Of a DNA stretch of 64,000 nt, positions 8,703 to 17,965 are shown in pieces. The DNA comes from Symsagittifera roscoffensis (taxonomy: Eukaryota > Xenacoelomorpha > Acoela > Convolutidae). Under the pieces are notes generated by a model. The model made no database searches. It saw only the letters and a list, made by a program, of their open reading frames with translations, and had not been told where the DNA came from. The first letter of the stretch is position 1. The number at the start of each line of letters is the position of its first letter. Location of the stretch: assembly GCF_963678635.1 (NCBI RefSeq), contig NC_087063.1, forward strand, positions 3,322,580-3,386,579, in the 5' to 3' direction. The position numbers and the translations under genes are program-made.

Positions 8703-9029
8703 TTAAATAGATTTTAATTCATTAATCCTCTTTAAAATTTTATCTTTATTGGCATGATAAGGACAGTCTTTCACACTATATTTCTTCAAGTTTTGTGTCT
8801 CCTCATAGTCGGTCCTCATCGGCAAAGCGTAGCCAAGCTTCTTTCCATGCTGGATTGAAACCGTGGTGTCCAGTGTGTTCAACAACACACTGACACACAG
8901 TCCGTTTCGCGTTACCGAGAAGCTCCGGCCTAAAATCACCGAACTCTGACTATTTGGATTCGGTACTAAGCAAACCTGTTTACTATCACTTAACGAATTC
9001 AAATTTCTCATTCTAAAAATTGCTACCAC
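8703..9029 (-). CDS. Protease-RT linker segment
   Basis: This 108-residue frame continues the gag-protease frame after TAA 9033 and ends at TAA 8703. It has the beta-rich region normally found between gypsy protease and RT (SSVILGRSFSVTRNGL and similar strands) followed by a basic C-terminus. No catalytic motif is expected here. Both flanking stops are in frame with their neighbours. Confidence 0.6.
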   Translation of the reverse strand: MVAIFRMRNLNSLSDSKQVCLVPNPNSQSSVILGRSFSVTRNGLCVSVLLNTLDTTVSIQHGKKLGYALPMRTDYEETQNLKKYSVKDCPYHANKDKILKRINELKSI

Positions 9030-9032
9030 AGC

Positions 9033-11741
9033 TTATCCTGGTTGTAGTTTTACTTTTCTATCCAAAAAAATTGGTACCTTGTTTTCGTCTGTTATTATCC
9101 TATTAATTGGTCTCTTAACATACTTCCGGTCCGGGTTTCTAATCCGTATCAGACCGTTGTTCAAGTCAATCATCACGTCAAAATTCCTGACAAAATCTCT
9201 GCCCAAGATGAATTGGTCGGCGTCGTCCAAATTCTCTACCACCAGGAAGCTCATCCAAAGATCCCGTCCTCCCATGTGGAGGACCGTTATTGGTGTTCTT
9301 CCGGCTACGTAGATAGCTCCTCGATTGGCGGCGGCCAGTCGGAGATTCGTTGGAATTAGATCTTCCCGCGTGAAGCCCATTCTTTCCCAAGTTTTTATCG
9401 GCATCACACTCACTACCGCTCCTGTGTCCAGAAGCCCTGTGACTCCGATTTTTGTTCCGTTGGTGTCGAGCAGATGTGCGGTCACATCTGCTTCATATCC
9501 AATGTGTACTGCGTCTTGTTCCATCATGGCGTCATGGCCTATCCTGCGGACTTTGAGCTCCTCCTCACCCAAATAGATCTGCCCCATTTGGTCATCATCT
9601 GTTGTTACATAAGTCCTGGTGTAGATACTGATTCCATCCACGTTCAGCATCACTTGATACGGCCCATAGACCTCTAAGTAGCGTCCATGAAGTTTCTTCA
9701 TGCGAGGGCCACCCGTCGTTAGTAGTGCTCGCACAGCTCTCGACTCGGTGCGTGGTTCCACTTGCATCAGATAATCTGCATATGTGTCCAAATGCATCAA
9801 AGTGAACTCGGATGGTTCACTCAGATTTCTTATTACCTGGTGTCCAGCCACTGAGATTATCGACTGTATCTTGCTTCCTTGCGGCACCATGCCGAACCTC
9901 TGACCGGAGATCACATTAAGTTTCATGCTCAAACTGCTTGGTGCTTTCGTTTCTTCGAACTCCGTTGCTTCGAAGGTATTCAGTTGCTCCTGAAGTTTCT
10001 CATTTTCCAGTTCATGTTTCACTTTTTGCTCGATCTTTTTCGTCACCAGTTCCTGCTGTACTCTATTTAGAGCATCCCTCGCGGCTGCTTTATAATCGAT
10101 CTTGAAGTCATCAGCCGCAGTAGCTGGTTCCGGTTCATGTGTCTCCTCTGTTACCGCTTGCATTTTCTTTGCCGCCAGCTCTTGAGGTTTATCCTTTCTG
10201 CGTGCCTCTGCTTCACTCAAAAGTCGAGCCTTGCTGGCTTTCACTCCTGACAAAGCTTCTTCATGTCTTGGATGCTTGATGTCTGCCATTGCATCCCAAA
10301 ATTGCGGACAATCTGATTTAAAATGACCTTCCAAGTTGCAAAAGAAACACCTCGGGCCGAATTTTGCAATTACTCCTCTCATGAAATCCTCATGGTCCAA
10401 TTCTGACGCATCTTCGTCCTCGAGGCTAAAGCCTATTGCTTTCATGCCTTGTTTGTAAGCTGGGCATGCTGACACATGATGGTCCGTTGAACTGCAATTG
10501 GCACAAGAGCGTCTCTTGTCCATATCATCCCTCGGTTTGTACCAATTGTTCCCTTGGTTTTGTGGTCCGTTGTTAAGATTGGCATAATTTTTCTTGTAGT
10601 ATCCAGATCTCGAACGAGGTTTCAACAAAAGATACTCTTTTGACTTGAGCCTCACTTCCTCTGGTGTTGGCGCATTTGTTGATAATGGTGTGTAATGCGT
10701 TGCTAGCACCGTTCGAAGTTCATCATTCTTCACACCATCGATGAATTTTGAGGCTACGGCCAGGTTCATCCTTCGGTTTGACTCATCCGATTGGCTGCGT
10801 CTTCTCAGCATCTCCAAATCATCGAGAAACTTGTCTATCGTTTCATCTTCTCGTTGTCTCCGTTTCTCGAAGCGCATCATCGCCTGGTGCCCCTGCACCC
10901 CTGATCCGAAACGGTTTAACAAGATTTTGAAGATTTTCTCAGCAGTGTCACGTTGATATTGCTTCTTGGCCATGACACAGTTCAGGGATGTCCCTTCCAA
11001 GTTGCTGGTGAGCGCACTGCATTCCTGTCTCTCCGACAAGTCCTCTTCCTCAAAATGCAGCTTCATTACCTCTATCCAGGTATCAATACAGCCATCAGAT
11101 TCGTCTTTATTGCATCTTGGTTTCTTAAAGACTCTTCTGGACTTCTCACTGCGTTCATTGGTTCTGGATAACCTTGTAAGGAATGTCTCCAAAGACCTGT
11201 TTAGGGGTTCAAATGCTGTGGCCATTGCCGTAGCATCCCTTGAGTGTCCCGCCTGAGTGTCCTCACACCTCGTCTGAGGCTTTGTATGCGGTGCATCCCT
11301 GCAATCCGAATCGCCGTGAGTGTTTCCCGCTTGGTCCACATGACTCCTCCTCGAGCTCGCATGCCCCCTGTTGCCGGAATCACTTCTCCCAGTCGCATGT
11401 GTGCCTTTCGTTGGTCGTTCGTTAGAGGTTTGTCTCTTCCCTGTTGAACTTGTTCTACTGTTCGGGCCCCATGTTCCATTACCCCTTGTGGCATAGCCTG
11501 ATGAACTGCCCCTGCCTCTAGTGGATCCATACGTCTTCCTCTTTTGATGTTCATTGAAGTTCACCCTCGGCTCCCTGCTGGGACCTATCGAGTTCGGTTC
11601 TCCTTCTTTTGGTCCACTCTTGCTGCTTATTAGCCCGTCCAACCTATCCATGATAGCCTGAGTTCGCCTCTCCATCATCGCGTCTATCTTTGTGTCAAGA
11701 GTCCCAAGAGACTGCTCTTGCTGAATTCTTAACTTCTCCAT
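9033..11741 (-). CDS. Gag-protease polyprotein of element A
   Basis: A 902-residue frame. Residues 1-40 are coiled coil, 41-170 are basic and Ser/Gly/Arg-rich, and about 180-380 form a helical gag capsid-like region. Two CCHC knuckles follow: CANCSSTDHHVSAC (near residue 412) and CFFCNLEGHFKSDC (near 464), both C-x2-C-x4-H-x4-C. After a second coiled coil, the aspartic protease active site LLDTGAVVSVMP lies near residue 768. These parts package RNA and process the polyprotein. The frame is continuous with the upstream coiled-coil frame (TGA 11763) and with the downstream linker (TAA 9033). The 11,670-11,741 end is repeated in the tandem duplication. Confidence 0.87.
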   Translation of the reverse strand: MEKLRIQQEQSLGTLDTKIDAMMERRTQAIMDRLDGLISSKSGPKEGEPNSIGPSREPRVNFNEHQKRKTYGSTRGRGSSSGYATRGNGTWGPNSRTSSTGKRQTSNERPTKGTHATGRSDSGNRGHASSRRSHVDQAGNTHGDSDCRDAPHTKPQTRCEDTQAGHSRDATAMATAFEPLNRSLETFLTRLSRTNERSEKSRRVFKKPRCNKDESDGCIDTWIEVMKLHFEEEDLSERQECSALTSNLEGTSLNCVMAKKQYQRDTAEKIFKILLNRFGSGVQGHQAMMRFEKRRQREDETIDKFLDDLEMLRRRSQSDESNRRMNLAVASKFIDGVKNDELRTVLATHYTPLSTNAPTPEEVRLKSKEYLLLKPRSRSGYYKKNYANLNNGPQNQGNNWYKPRDDMDKRRSCANCSSTDHHVSACPAYKQGMKAIGFSLEDEDASELDHEDFMRGVIAKFGPRCFFCNLEGHFKSDCPQFWDAMADIKHPRHEEALSGVKASKARLLSEAEARRKDKPQELAAKKMQAVTEETHEPEPATAADDFKIDYKAAARDALNRVQQELVTKKIEQKVKHELENEKLQEQLNTFEATEFEETKAPSSLSMKLNVISGQRFGMVPQGSKIQSIISVAGHQVIRNLSEPSEFTLMHLDTYADYLMQVEPRTESRAVRALLTTGGPRMKKLHGRYLEVYGPYQVMLNVDGISIYTRTYVTTDDDQMGQIYLGEEELKVRRIGHDAMMEQDAVHIGYEADVTAHLLDTNGTKIGVTGLLDTGAVVSVMPIKTWERMGFTREDLIPTNLRLAAANRGAIYVAGRTPITVLHMGGRDLWMSFLVVENLDDADQFILGRDFVRNFDVMIDLNNGLIRIRNPDRKYVKRPINRIITDENKVPIFLDRKVKLQPG

Positions 11742-11762
11742 GTCGTCTCTTAAACGTAACTC

Positions 11763-12908
11763 TCACTGTTCCGCCTCTCTTGTCATTCGCGACAAGTTCT
11801 TCGCCATATGCTCGTCCGTTCTTTCTTTCAAGCGTTTTTCGCTCCTGCCAACTTCTTGTCTATTGCGGTTTATTTCTTCCCGCAGACTTTCTCTTTCAAT
11901 GTGAACTGCTCTTTCTAGTTCACTCATCCTTATTGACATCTGTTCATTTTGTTCTCCTAAACTGTCCACTATGTTGTTTAAGGCTTCTTCTAGTGCTGCC
12001 CCGTTTTTCACGAGTGGCGTTACTAGTGGCGGTGCAACCCTGTCGGTCCAAGGTAGCTTCGTGCTGGTCGAGATCCGGGCCTTGACTCTCTGCCTCGACA
12101 TCTTTTCATTGTCTACCTCAGGATCCGCCAATGCGTTGCCCAGCTCTCTATTTCTACTCTCCCCAGCTCGCAGCTCTGAGTTTGTCATAATCGCGAAGTC
12201 TCTTGACTGGCCCGGTGTGTTTGCCTCTTTGCTTATCGTTCTCACCACACCAATTTTGTCCATGGTTCCAGTCTCTCTTCCGACGTATGCCTCATTCTCC
12301 TGGGTCGAACTATTGAGGCTGACTTGAGACCCAAAGTCCACTTGCTCTTCTTCGTCCTCCTCTTCCTGGGATTCACCTTTATTTCCTGCGCCTCCTCCCA
12401 TGGTGAATGGAAAGATGTTTCCGAAGGTGTTCCTCATTCTCTCTGAGAACGATGATGACGTTGTTTGTTTCTCAACTCCGCCTGCCATCATAGTGTTGTC
12501 TGTTGGAGATCTTCTAGTTGCCGCTATTTCAGTTGAGATGTCGGACAGTTCCGACATCTCTTCTCGATCCAATGTCCCGGAGAAGTAAGTGGCAAAATCA
12601 TGGCCTTGTTCTACCGGAGTAGATTCACTTGCCAGCCTTCTGCCTCTCCTTTCCAGTCCATGTACTTCCTGGTTGTCGTTCATGGCATGGTCTGTGTTGA
12701 CCTCCACTTCTAACAGTTCTTTACGCTCTTCTGAGGTCTTCTGACTTCTCGTTTCAACCATTCTGCCTGAAACCGTCTCCCCTTTGTCGGACCGGGATCG
12801 CTTGATCCAGACCACAAAAGGATCGGTCATCGTTTTTCTTTGCTTTTCAGGTATGAATTTTCTAGAGCTATTACCTCGTTTTAGTATCCTTGACTTGTCT
12901 AGATACAT
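11763..12908 (-). CDS. N-terminal coiled-coil segment of element A Gag
   Basis: The 381-residue frame starts at ATG 12908, is Ser/Glu/Arg-rich and ends in about 75 residues of coiled coil (an EEALNNIVDSLGEQ-type start). It is in the same frame as the gag-protease ORF, separated by TGA 11763-11765 and seven codons. The coiled-coil pattern continues through the stop, so the stop probably arose within one longer protein, or it is a readthrough site. A second Met follows at the MTDPFVVW segment. The whole ORF is duplicated at 19,314-20,459. Confidence 0.65.
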   Translation of the reverse strand: MYLDKSRILKRGNSSRKFIPEKQRKTMTDPFVVWIKRSRSDKGETVSGRMVETRSQKTSEERKELLEVEVNTDHAMNDNQEVHGLERRGRRLASESTPVEQGHDFATYFSGTLDREEMSELSDISTEIAATRRSPTDNTMMAGGVEKQTTSSSFSERMRNTFGNIFPFTMGGGAGNKGESQEEEDEEEQVDFGSQVSLNSSTQENEAYVGRETGTMDKIGVVRTISKEANTPGQSRDFAIMTNSELRAGESRNRELGNALADPEVDNEKMSRQRVKARISTSTKLPWTDRVAPPLVTPLVKNGAALEEALNNIVDSLGEQNEQMSIRMSELERAVHIERESLREEINRNRQEVGRSEKRLKERTDEHMAKNLSRMTREAEQ

Positions 12909-15900
12909 TCTCTATTTGTCACTTCTTAATGCCTATACACTTAACTCGATTGCTAGTGACCTTATAGTTTTATTAACAAAAATAATGACACAACACAATA
13001 AATTTCACAAGATTCTATTAAATAGTTACCACGAATCCCTGTATGTTATCAGAGTACAGTTTGTATAAAAATTATTCCCACTAACCGATTATCGGTCGTA
13101 AGATTTGAAAACTAGCACAATATGATGTTATCAGTTAATCTAAAAGATAGTGTACTCACTACCCAATCAAGCACAGTTTATGTAGACTTAAAATCAAGAA
13201 CAAAAATATATATATAATGACAGAGTATGAATGTCTCTATAAAAAAACGTATGTGTTTTGTACTTTTAGTCGGTCACAGTACAATAGTCGAACTTGTCTT
13301 TTAAAGAAAAAGCTTTCCCCGCTCGGTGCTGCACCAAACAGACAAAACTTTGAAGGCAGTAATTTTCTCAAGTGGGCGTCTATTGCACCCACCGAGTACT
13401 GTGTTACCTATCTGCATTCGGACTGCCCGAGCTAGACCTACTAAAATCCTCAGGGCAGTCATTTTTCACAAAAACGTATTATGTTACAATCCACACCAAT
13501 GAATCACGCTCTTTTTAATATAGACTTAGTGTCGCGAATATCCGAGTTCGGACCTGTTTTGTTTTGGTCTGGTTCTTATTGAGAGGCAAGTTACCAGTGC
13601 AGTCACTGATTCCTAGCCTGTGTGCTAATAACCTAATACCTCTCACTTTAGTCTTTCTTTCGCCTACCTAAATCCCCTCCGGATTGGCACAAATAGGACC
13701 CTTCCGGACTAACAAAATCTAGACCCTTCCGGATTGGGACCCCTCTGAGTTAGTTAATATAAGACCCCTCATGATTTGGACCCCTCCGAATTAGCAACTA
13801 TAAGACCCCTCCGGATTCGGACCCCTCCTTATTTGGAAAAATTTTTTTGACCCCTCCGGATTGGGAGCCCTCCGGTTTTGTAAAAGTAGCTTTTCGGAGA
13901 TTTCCTTTTTTCAACCTATACCCCTCCGGATACGTTCTCCGATGCTATTATGCTGTTTGAATTAACTGGGAAGGGTATATGATCCTTTCCTAGACCCCTC
14001 CGGATTGAAGTTAAGTCTCTTATTTGACAATTCACACTAACGGTGAAGGGTCTTATCGCTCGCCTAACTTCGGCTCGATTAGGGTTTTGCTGTGCCTTTA
14101 GCCTTCCCTTTTCGTCTAGCACAGCCTAAAAATACTTTATTCAACCGCTATTACCTTTTGGTAGGGGTATAAGGGCTTTTCTAAAAGAAATTTATAAAAC
14201 GTGAAGGGTCTACCCTCCCAAATTGGTGAATTTGCTAAAAACAACCTCAAAAAATTTTCACGCTTACTTTTTCGAAAAACTTTTGTCCCTATCAGTAAGT
14301 CCAGCTAATTTCTGATCTATTGGTACCAAGATCAACTGGATCTGTTCAGTCGTCGAAAAGTTATTAGCCAAAACGTCTTTTTTCTTAAAGTCAAGAAATT
14401 TCTCTATTATAGGTTCCGCCTAACTTTTTCCACAAACCTGGTCCTTTTGACCTAAAATTTATTGATCCGAGCTCAGAAGACCTATACTCTTCTAGTTCAA
14501 TGCAAAAAACCCGATCTAAAACGCTTTAGTTGAAAAATTTTTAGAAAAACTATACTACCTGTACCCCTCCGGATTGATGAATCCACCAAATCAAACACGT
14601 TAATCTCGATTTCTCTGTAACCCGGAACGCTTTCTGGTAGCGGGTTTTAAAACTTGTAGATTCACTAGTGGACGTTGTCGGAACAACTATTTTTACTGTT
14701 GTAGTTCAAAAATTTCAAAAAATTTTCTGAATTTATAGTGTTTCGTTTTCTCAAAAATCACGAAATTTCGGTTTTCAGTACCAAAATAGTTCCAACCACT
14801 TTCGAACTAAACTTAACCGGTTCTATCTATTATGGTAGTGCAGTTACGATGTAACAAACTACCTTAGCGCTTTTTTCCGTTTCATAAAATATCGCGACTT
14901 GTGGGGGGATCAAAATATCGCTATTTTGACCCTAAAAACCGGTCTACTTTCTGTGTTTTTCACTGAAAAACGGTATAAGAGTATTAATATAGGCTATAAT
15001 AGTAAAAATATTAGTAATACTATACCCCTCCGGGTTTGTTTAATATCCGAATTAAGGTGGTTAACTCGGATATTCGCAGTTCGGTGAAGGGTCACTACAG
15101 TGCAGCACTGTCGAGCCCCCCACAGATTACTATCTTACTTTTTGTACCAAAAGGGATACAAAACTTGTTAACGATACCCAACAGTCGATTGTTGTTGCCG
15201 TCGAGCGCCTTCTTGTTGCTCCTTGTACTGCTTGCCGGATCAGTCTTCTCCCAAGACCCTTCCGAATTGAGCGCAAATCAGCTGACCCTTCCGGATTGAG
15301 CGCAATTTATCATTAACGTGCTTAAATGCTCAAATAACCCTACAGTACAAGCCTCACAAACAGGCTACAAAATTGATCGTAACGATCCTGACTGATATAA
15401 TTGCCTGTAACAACAATATATCTATCAACAACAAAGGGGGGTCGGATCACATCTTGTCTGGGGAGATGATTTCTACTGATTTTTTTAAACTTTTTTTACT
15501 GTTTTTGGTTTTTCGGTTATTTTTTATGTTTTTTGTTTTTCTTGGGTACTATACTACTTTTCGTTTGGTTTTATATATATCTTTAAGTGTTTTTGGTCAC
15601 AAACCTCTCAGGGAACGAGGGAATGGCCGATCCCCCCACCCTTCCTGATTCGTGAATTTTCGGTCTTAACTAAGTTAAAAAGCTATTCACGGTAATCCGG
15701 AAGGCTTCCGCGTTCCGAACTACCCTTCCGCCCCGGCGGTTTAGGCCTATTAAGGGCGTTAATGTGAGCATCCGCTCGGCGCGGAGTGCTCGTTAACGGT
15801 TCTGCCGGTCATGATGTTAAAAAAGAAGCCCACCCAGGAGCGCCATAAAAACATGTATGTAACATTCGCCCGGAAGATACATATCGACGGAAAATAAAAC

Positions 15901-16221
15901 TAAGTCCTAAGACGACTGGCTAACGTCTAAACAGAGCTTTATACGCTTTTCAGTAGATAAAACGAGCTCAGTAGATAAAAATCATCATCTCCATCGAAGA
16001 TGGATCAACCCTTTCCCCCAACTCCTAGCTTCTCATCCTTATCAAAATGGATCCAGTTGTTAATTAAATTCAAATCAGGACATGACAAGAAGCTAAAAGT
16101 TTATATAAATGAATAAAAGTTTCAGTTCCGAAACCCTTCCGAAAGCCTAATTGTTGTGATAAACTTATTAAATAGTTTCAGGTTAAATGATTTGCGGGGT
16201 AGCCGTGGTGACCCCTTTTTC
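12909..16221. repeat. Noncoding region with a CCCCTCCGGATT motif array (copy 1)
   Basis: No gene is supported here. From 13,674 to 16,145 I count about 19 copies of a 13-15 bp motif near GACCCCTCCGGATT. Ten lie in a dense cluster at 13,674-13,880 with about 20-bp spacing; others are near 13,919, 13,993, 14,561, 15,023, 15,256, 15,284, 15,637, 15,711 and 16,130. The core TCCGGA is palindromic. Short hairpins also occur, for example AATATCCGA/TCGGATATT near 15,041-15,075. The region lies where the 5' LTR and leader of element A should be, so it may be LTR/leader sequence; that cannot be shown without the 3' LTR. Confidence 0.6.
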
Positions 16222-16818
16222 ATGGTTGTGATTATTGGAGCGAGCTCATTACATCTGGCACTTGAAGATTGGGCATCAGTAGGAGGAAACGAGGAACTGC
16301 AAGAAGACGTCATCCATTACAAGGGAGTAACGTTTCATCCCAAATCGAAATCGAATAAAATCGTACGAAACATCTTGAGAGACGAAATTAACAGAAACGA
16401 GTCTGTAATTATCTGGCACGACGTAATAAACAATTCGATTTCAAAACATCCATTCAATCCAAGGACTCCCCTTACTGCCAATCAACTAGTATCAGAAATC
16501 AAACCCCTAATCAATTCGCATCCTCGAATTGAAGGCCTTGTCTATTGTCAGAGAGACGGTGCACCCTATATTCTTGAAGATCTAAAGAAACTTCCGATAC
16601 CAGTTGTTCAAGTTACAACAGACATAATTTCGAATTCGAAACAGCAGGACAAAGATCTACTCGAAGGATACAGAGAACTGCATCAGGAAACCGCACTTGA
16701 AATCAAAACTTTAGCTATAATACGAAACAACAATAGCAACTTGAGTGATATCATAAAGAAGAAAAAGAAACCGTCAAAAAAACAACGAGAAGCACGAAGG
16801 AAACGAGAACAGAAATAA
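16222..16818 (+). CDS. LINE upstream ORF of unknown function (copy 1)
   Basis: The first ATG (16222) opens a 198-residue protein beginning with hydrophobic VVIIGASSLHLAL and containing IIWHDVINNSISKH (around residues 60-75) and a very basic C-terminus. I do not know the function. The early GAS and later HDVINN motifs loosely recall SGNH block I and block III, but the family signature is incomplete. It lies upstream of the 54-bp repeats and ORF1, in the same orientation, and is duplicated exactly at 23,775. Confidence 0.55.
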   Translation: MVVIIGASSLHLALEDWASVGGNEELQEDVIHYKGVTFHPKSKSNKIVRNILRDEINRNESVIIWHDVINNSISKHPFNPRTPLTANQLVSEIKPLINSHPRIEGLVYCQRDGAPYILEDLKKLPIPVVQVTTDIISNSKQQDKDLLEGYRELHQETALEIKTLAIIRNNNSNLSDIIKKKKKPSKKQREARRKREQK

Positions 16819-16828
16819 ATTGTGAGTT

Positions 16829-16989
16829 TAAATTTCAATTTGTGACGGGACTGGGCTTAATTGTCCAGGCTTGGATCAAATTTAAATTTCAATTCGTGAC
16901 GGGACTGGGCTTAATTGTCCAGGCTTGGATCAAATTTAAATTTCAATTCGTGACGGGACTGGGCTTAATTGTCCAGGCTTGGATCAAAT
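16829..16989 (+). repeat. Three 54-bp tandem repeats before LINE ORF1 (copy 1)
   Basis: TGACGGGACTGGGCTTAATT starts at 16843, 16897 and 16951, giving a 54-bp period with almost identical units. The array sits between the stop of the upstream ORF and the ATG of ORF1, like the promoter monomers in the 5' regions of some LINEs. Confidence 0.9.
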
Positions 16990-17041
16990 TGTAAATAAAT
17001 TTTCTCTATACCATTTTCTCCTTCTCTCTGTATCCGCCAAT

Positions 17042-17941
17042 ATGACTAAAAATTGCAAAACGTGTAAAAAACCCATAAATGCCAGGGACATATGTTTCAG
17101 TTGTGTATCATGCAATGCTCAAATGCATCGTGAGAGCACCTGCACTGGTCTTACTAACACCGCCATCAATGGCATAAAAGACTTGGGTTTAAACGCAATG
17201 CTTCTATGCGACACATGTGTAACTAATAACGAAAGAGATAACTTCATAAAGTGTAGGACCATGATGCAAATGAACAAGAAAATTGAAAAAGAGAGTGAGG
17301 GAATACAAGCACGTCTTGAAAATATGGAAAAAAGGCTGACGGCATTGGTTGATGAAAAAGTCGAAAACGCTACAAAAACCACATGCGAAAAACTGGAAAA
17401 AAGCTATGCAGATGTACTCAGTGTGAAACCTGTTAAAGATGTGAAGGCTCAACCAGGAGCTGGAAAAGAAGTAAAACAAAAAATACATCATAATATCAAT
17501 AAAAGCTTGCGTATACAGGGGATCAGAGAAAATCCCGAGAAATCAAAAGGCGAAAATTTTGTCCCCACAACCGAAAAAGTACATGAGGTACTAAAAAAGT
17601 TAGGAGTTAAACCACAAATTGAAGAAATAAAAAGGCTAGGGAAATTCAGCAAAGAGCGCATCAAGTCAAGAACCTTATTAATAACTCTGTCAACGGAACA
17701 TGAAGCACGATTGGTGCTGGCAAAGAGCTTCGAAAAAAGAGATGAGCTGCGAGATGAGGAAATTTACCTTCTGCCAGCATTATCGAAAGAAGATGCGAGG
17801 AAGGAAAACCTATGCTTAAAAAGACGAAGAGAACTTCTAGACGAAGGAGTCCCAAAGGAGAAAATCAAAATCAGGAATTTCGAGCTGTTCAATGATGGGA
17901 AAAAAGAGACGATAGAAGCAGAACAAGCAGATGATGCTTGA
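17042..17941 (+). CDS. LINE ORF1 protein: zinc finger, coiled coil, RRM-like (copy 1)
   Basis: ATG 17042 opens a 299-residue protein. Residues 1-60 have a Cys/His cluster (CKTC, CFSCVSC, MHREST, LLCDTC) arranged like a PHD-type finger. Residues 75-125 are coiled coil. The C-terminal half has an RRM-like strand SLRIQGIRE followed by TLLITLSTEHEARLVL, then a basic-acidic tail, the layout of ORF1 in CR1-like elements. It probably binds LINE RNA and chaperones target-primed reverse transcription. The stop lies 24 bp before the ORF2 ATG. Confidence 0.78.
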   Translation: MTKNCKTCKKPINARDICFSCVSCNAQMHRESTCTGLTNTAINGIKDLGLNAMLLCDTCVTNNERDNFIKCRTMMQMNKKIEKESEGIQARLENMEKRLTALVDEKVENATKTTCEKLEKSYADVLSVKPVKDVKAQPGAGKEVKQKIHHNINKSLRIQGIRENPEKSKGENFVPTTEKVHEVLKKLGVKPQIEEIKRLGKFSKERIKSRTLLITLSTEHEARLVLAKSFEKRDELRDEEIYLLPALSKEDARKENLCLKRRRELLDEGVPKEKIKIRNFELFNDGKKETIEAEQADDA

Positions 17942-17965
17942 CTAGGCTTTCTCAACATCCTGCAA

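Larger units (their letters stand above)
1..12908 (-). mobile_element. Very large Ty3/gypsy-like LTR retroelement (element A), 3' end outside window
   Basis: Read on the minus strand, the order is coiled-coil segment, gag with CCHC knuckles, protease, RT, RNase H, linker, integrase, acidic segment, macro domain, then a third ORF with coiled coil and SGNH hydrolase. RT-RNase H-integrase order and the YVDD motif place it in Ty3/gypsy. Three long stretches hold one frame (12908-8703; 8700-7132; 6018-3433), yet single stops interrupt them: TGA 11763, TAA 9033, TAA 8703, TAG 8623, TGA 7591, TAA 5056, TGA 4819, TAG 4222, TAG 1885. Frame also changes near 8,700, between 7,132 and 6,018, near 2,570 and near 2,310. 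This looks like a decayed copy of a once-functional element at least 12.9 kb long. LTRs could not be verified because the 3' end lies left of position 1; the 5' LTR, if present, is somewhere in 12,909-16,200. Confidence 0.88.

Noticed and set aside
3433-12908. Alternative genetic code
   Set aside because: All three stop codons occur inside element A frames, while TMEM258, the LINE and the channel gene use ordinary stops with no internal ones. Point-mutation decay is simpler.
13300-13340. Candidate primer-binding site TGGTGCAGCACCGAG in element A sense
   Set aside because: It does not match the 3' end of a tRNA I can name, and the LTR end next to it could not be confirmed.
16829-16989. CRISPR-like array
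   Set aside because: The 54-bp units are contiguous tandem repeats with no unique spacers, in a eukaryotic LINE.
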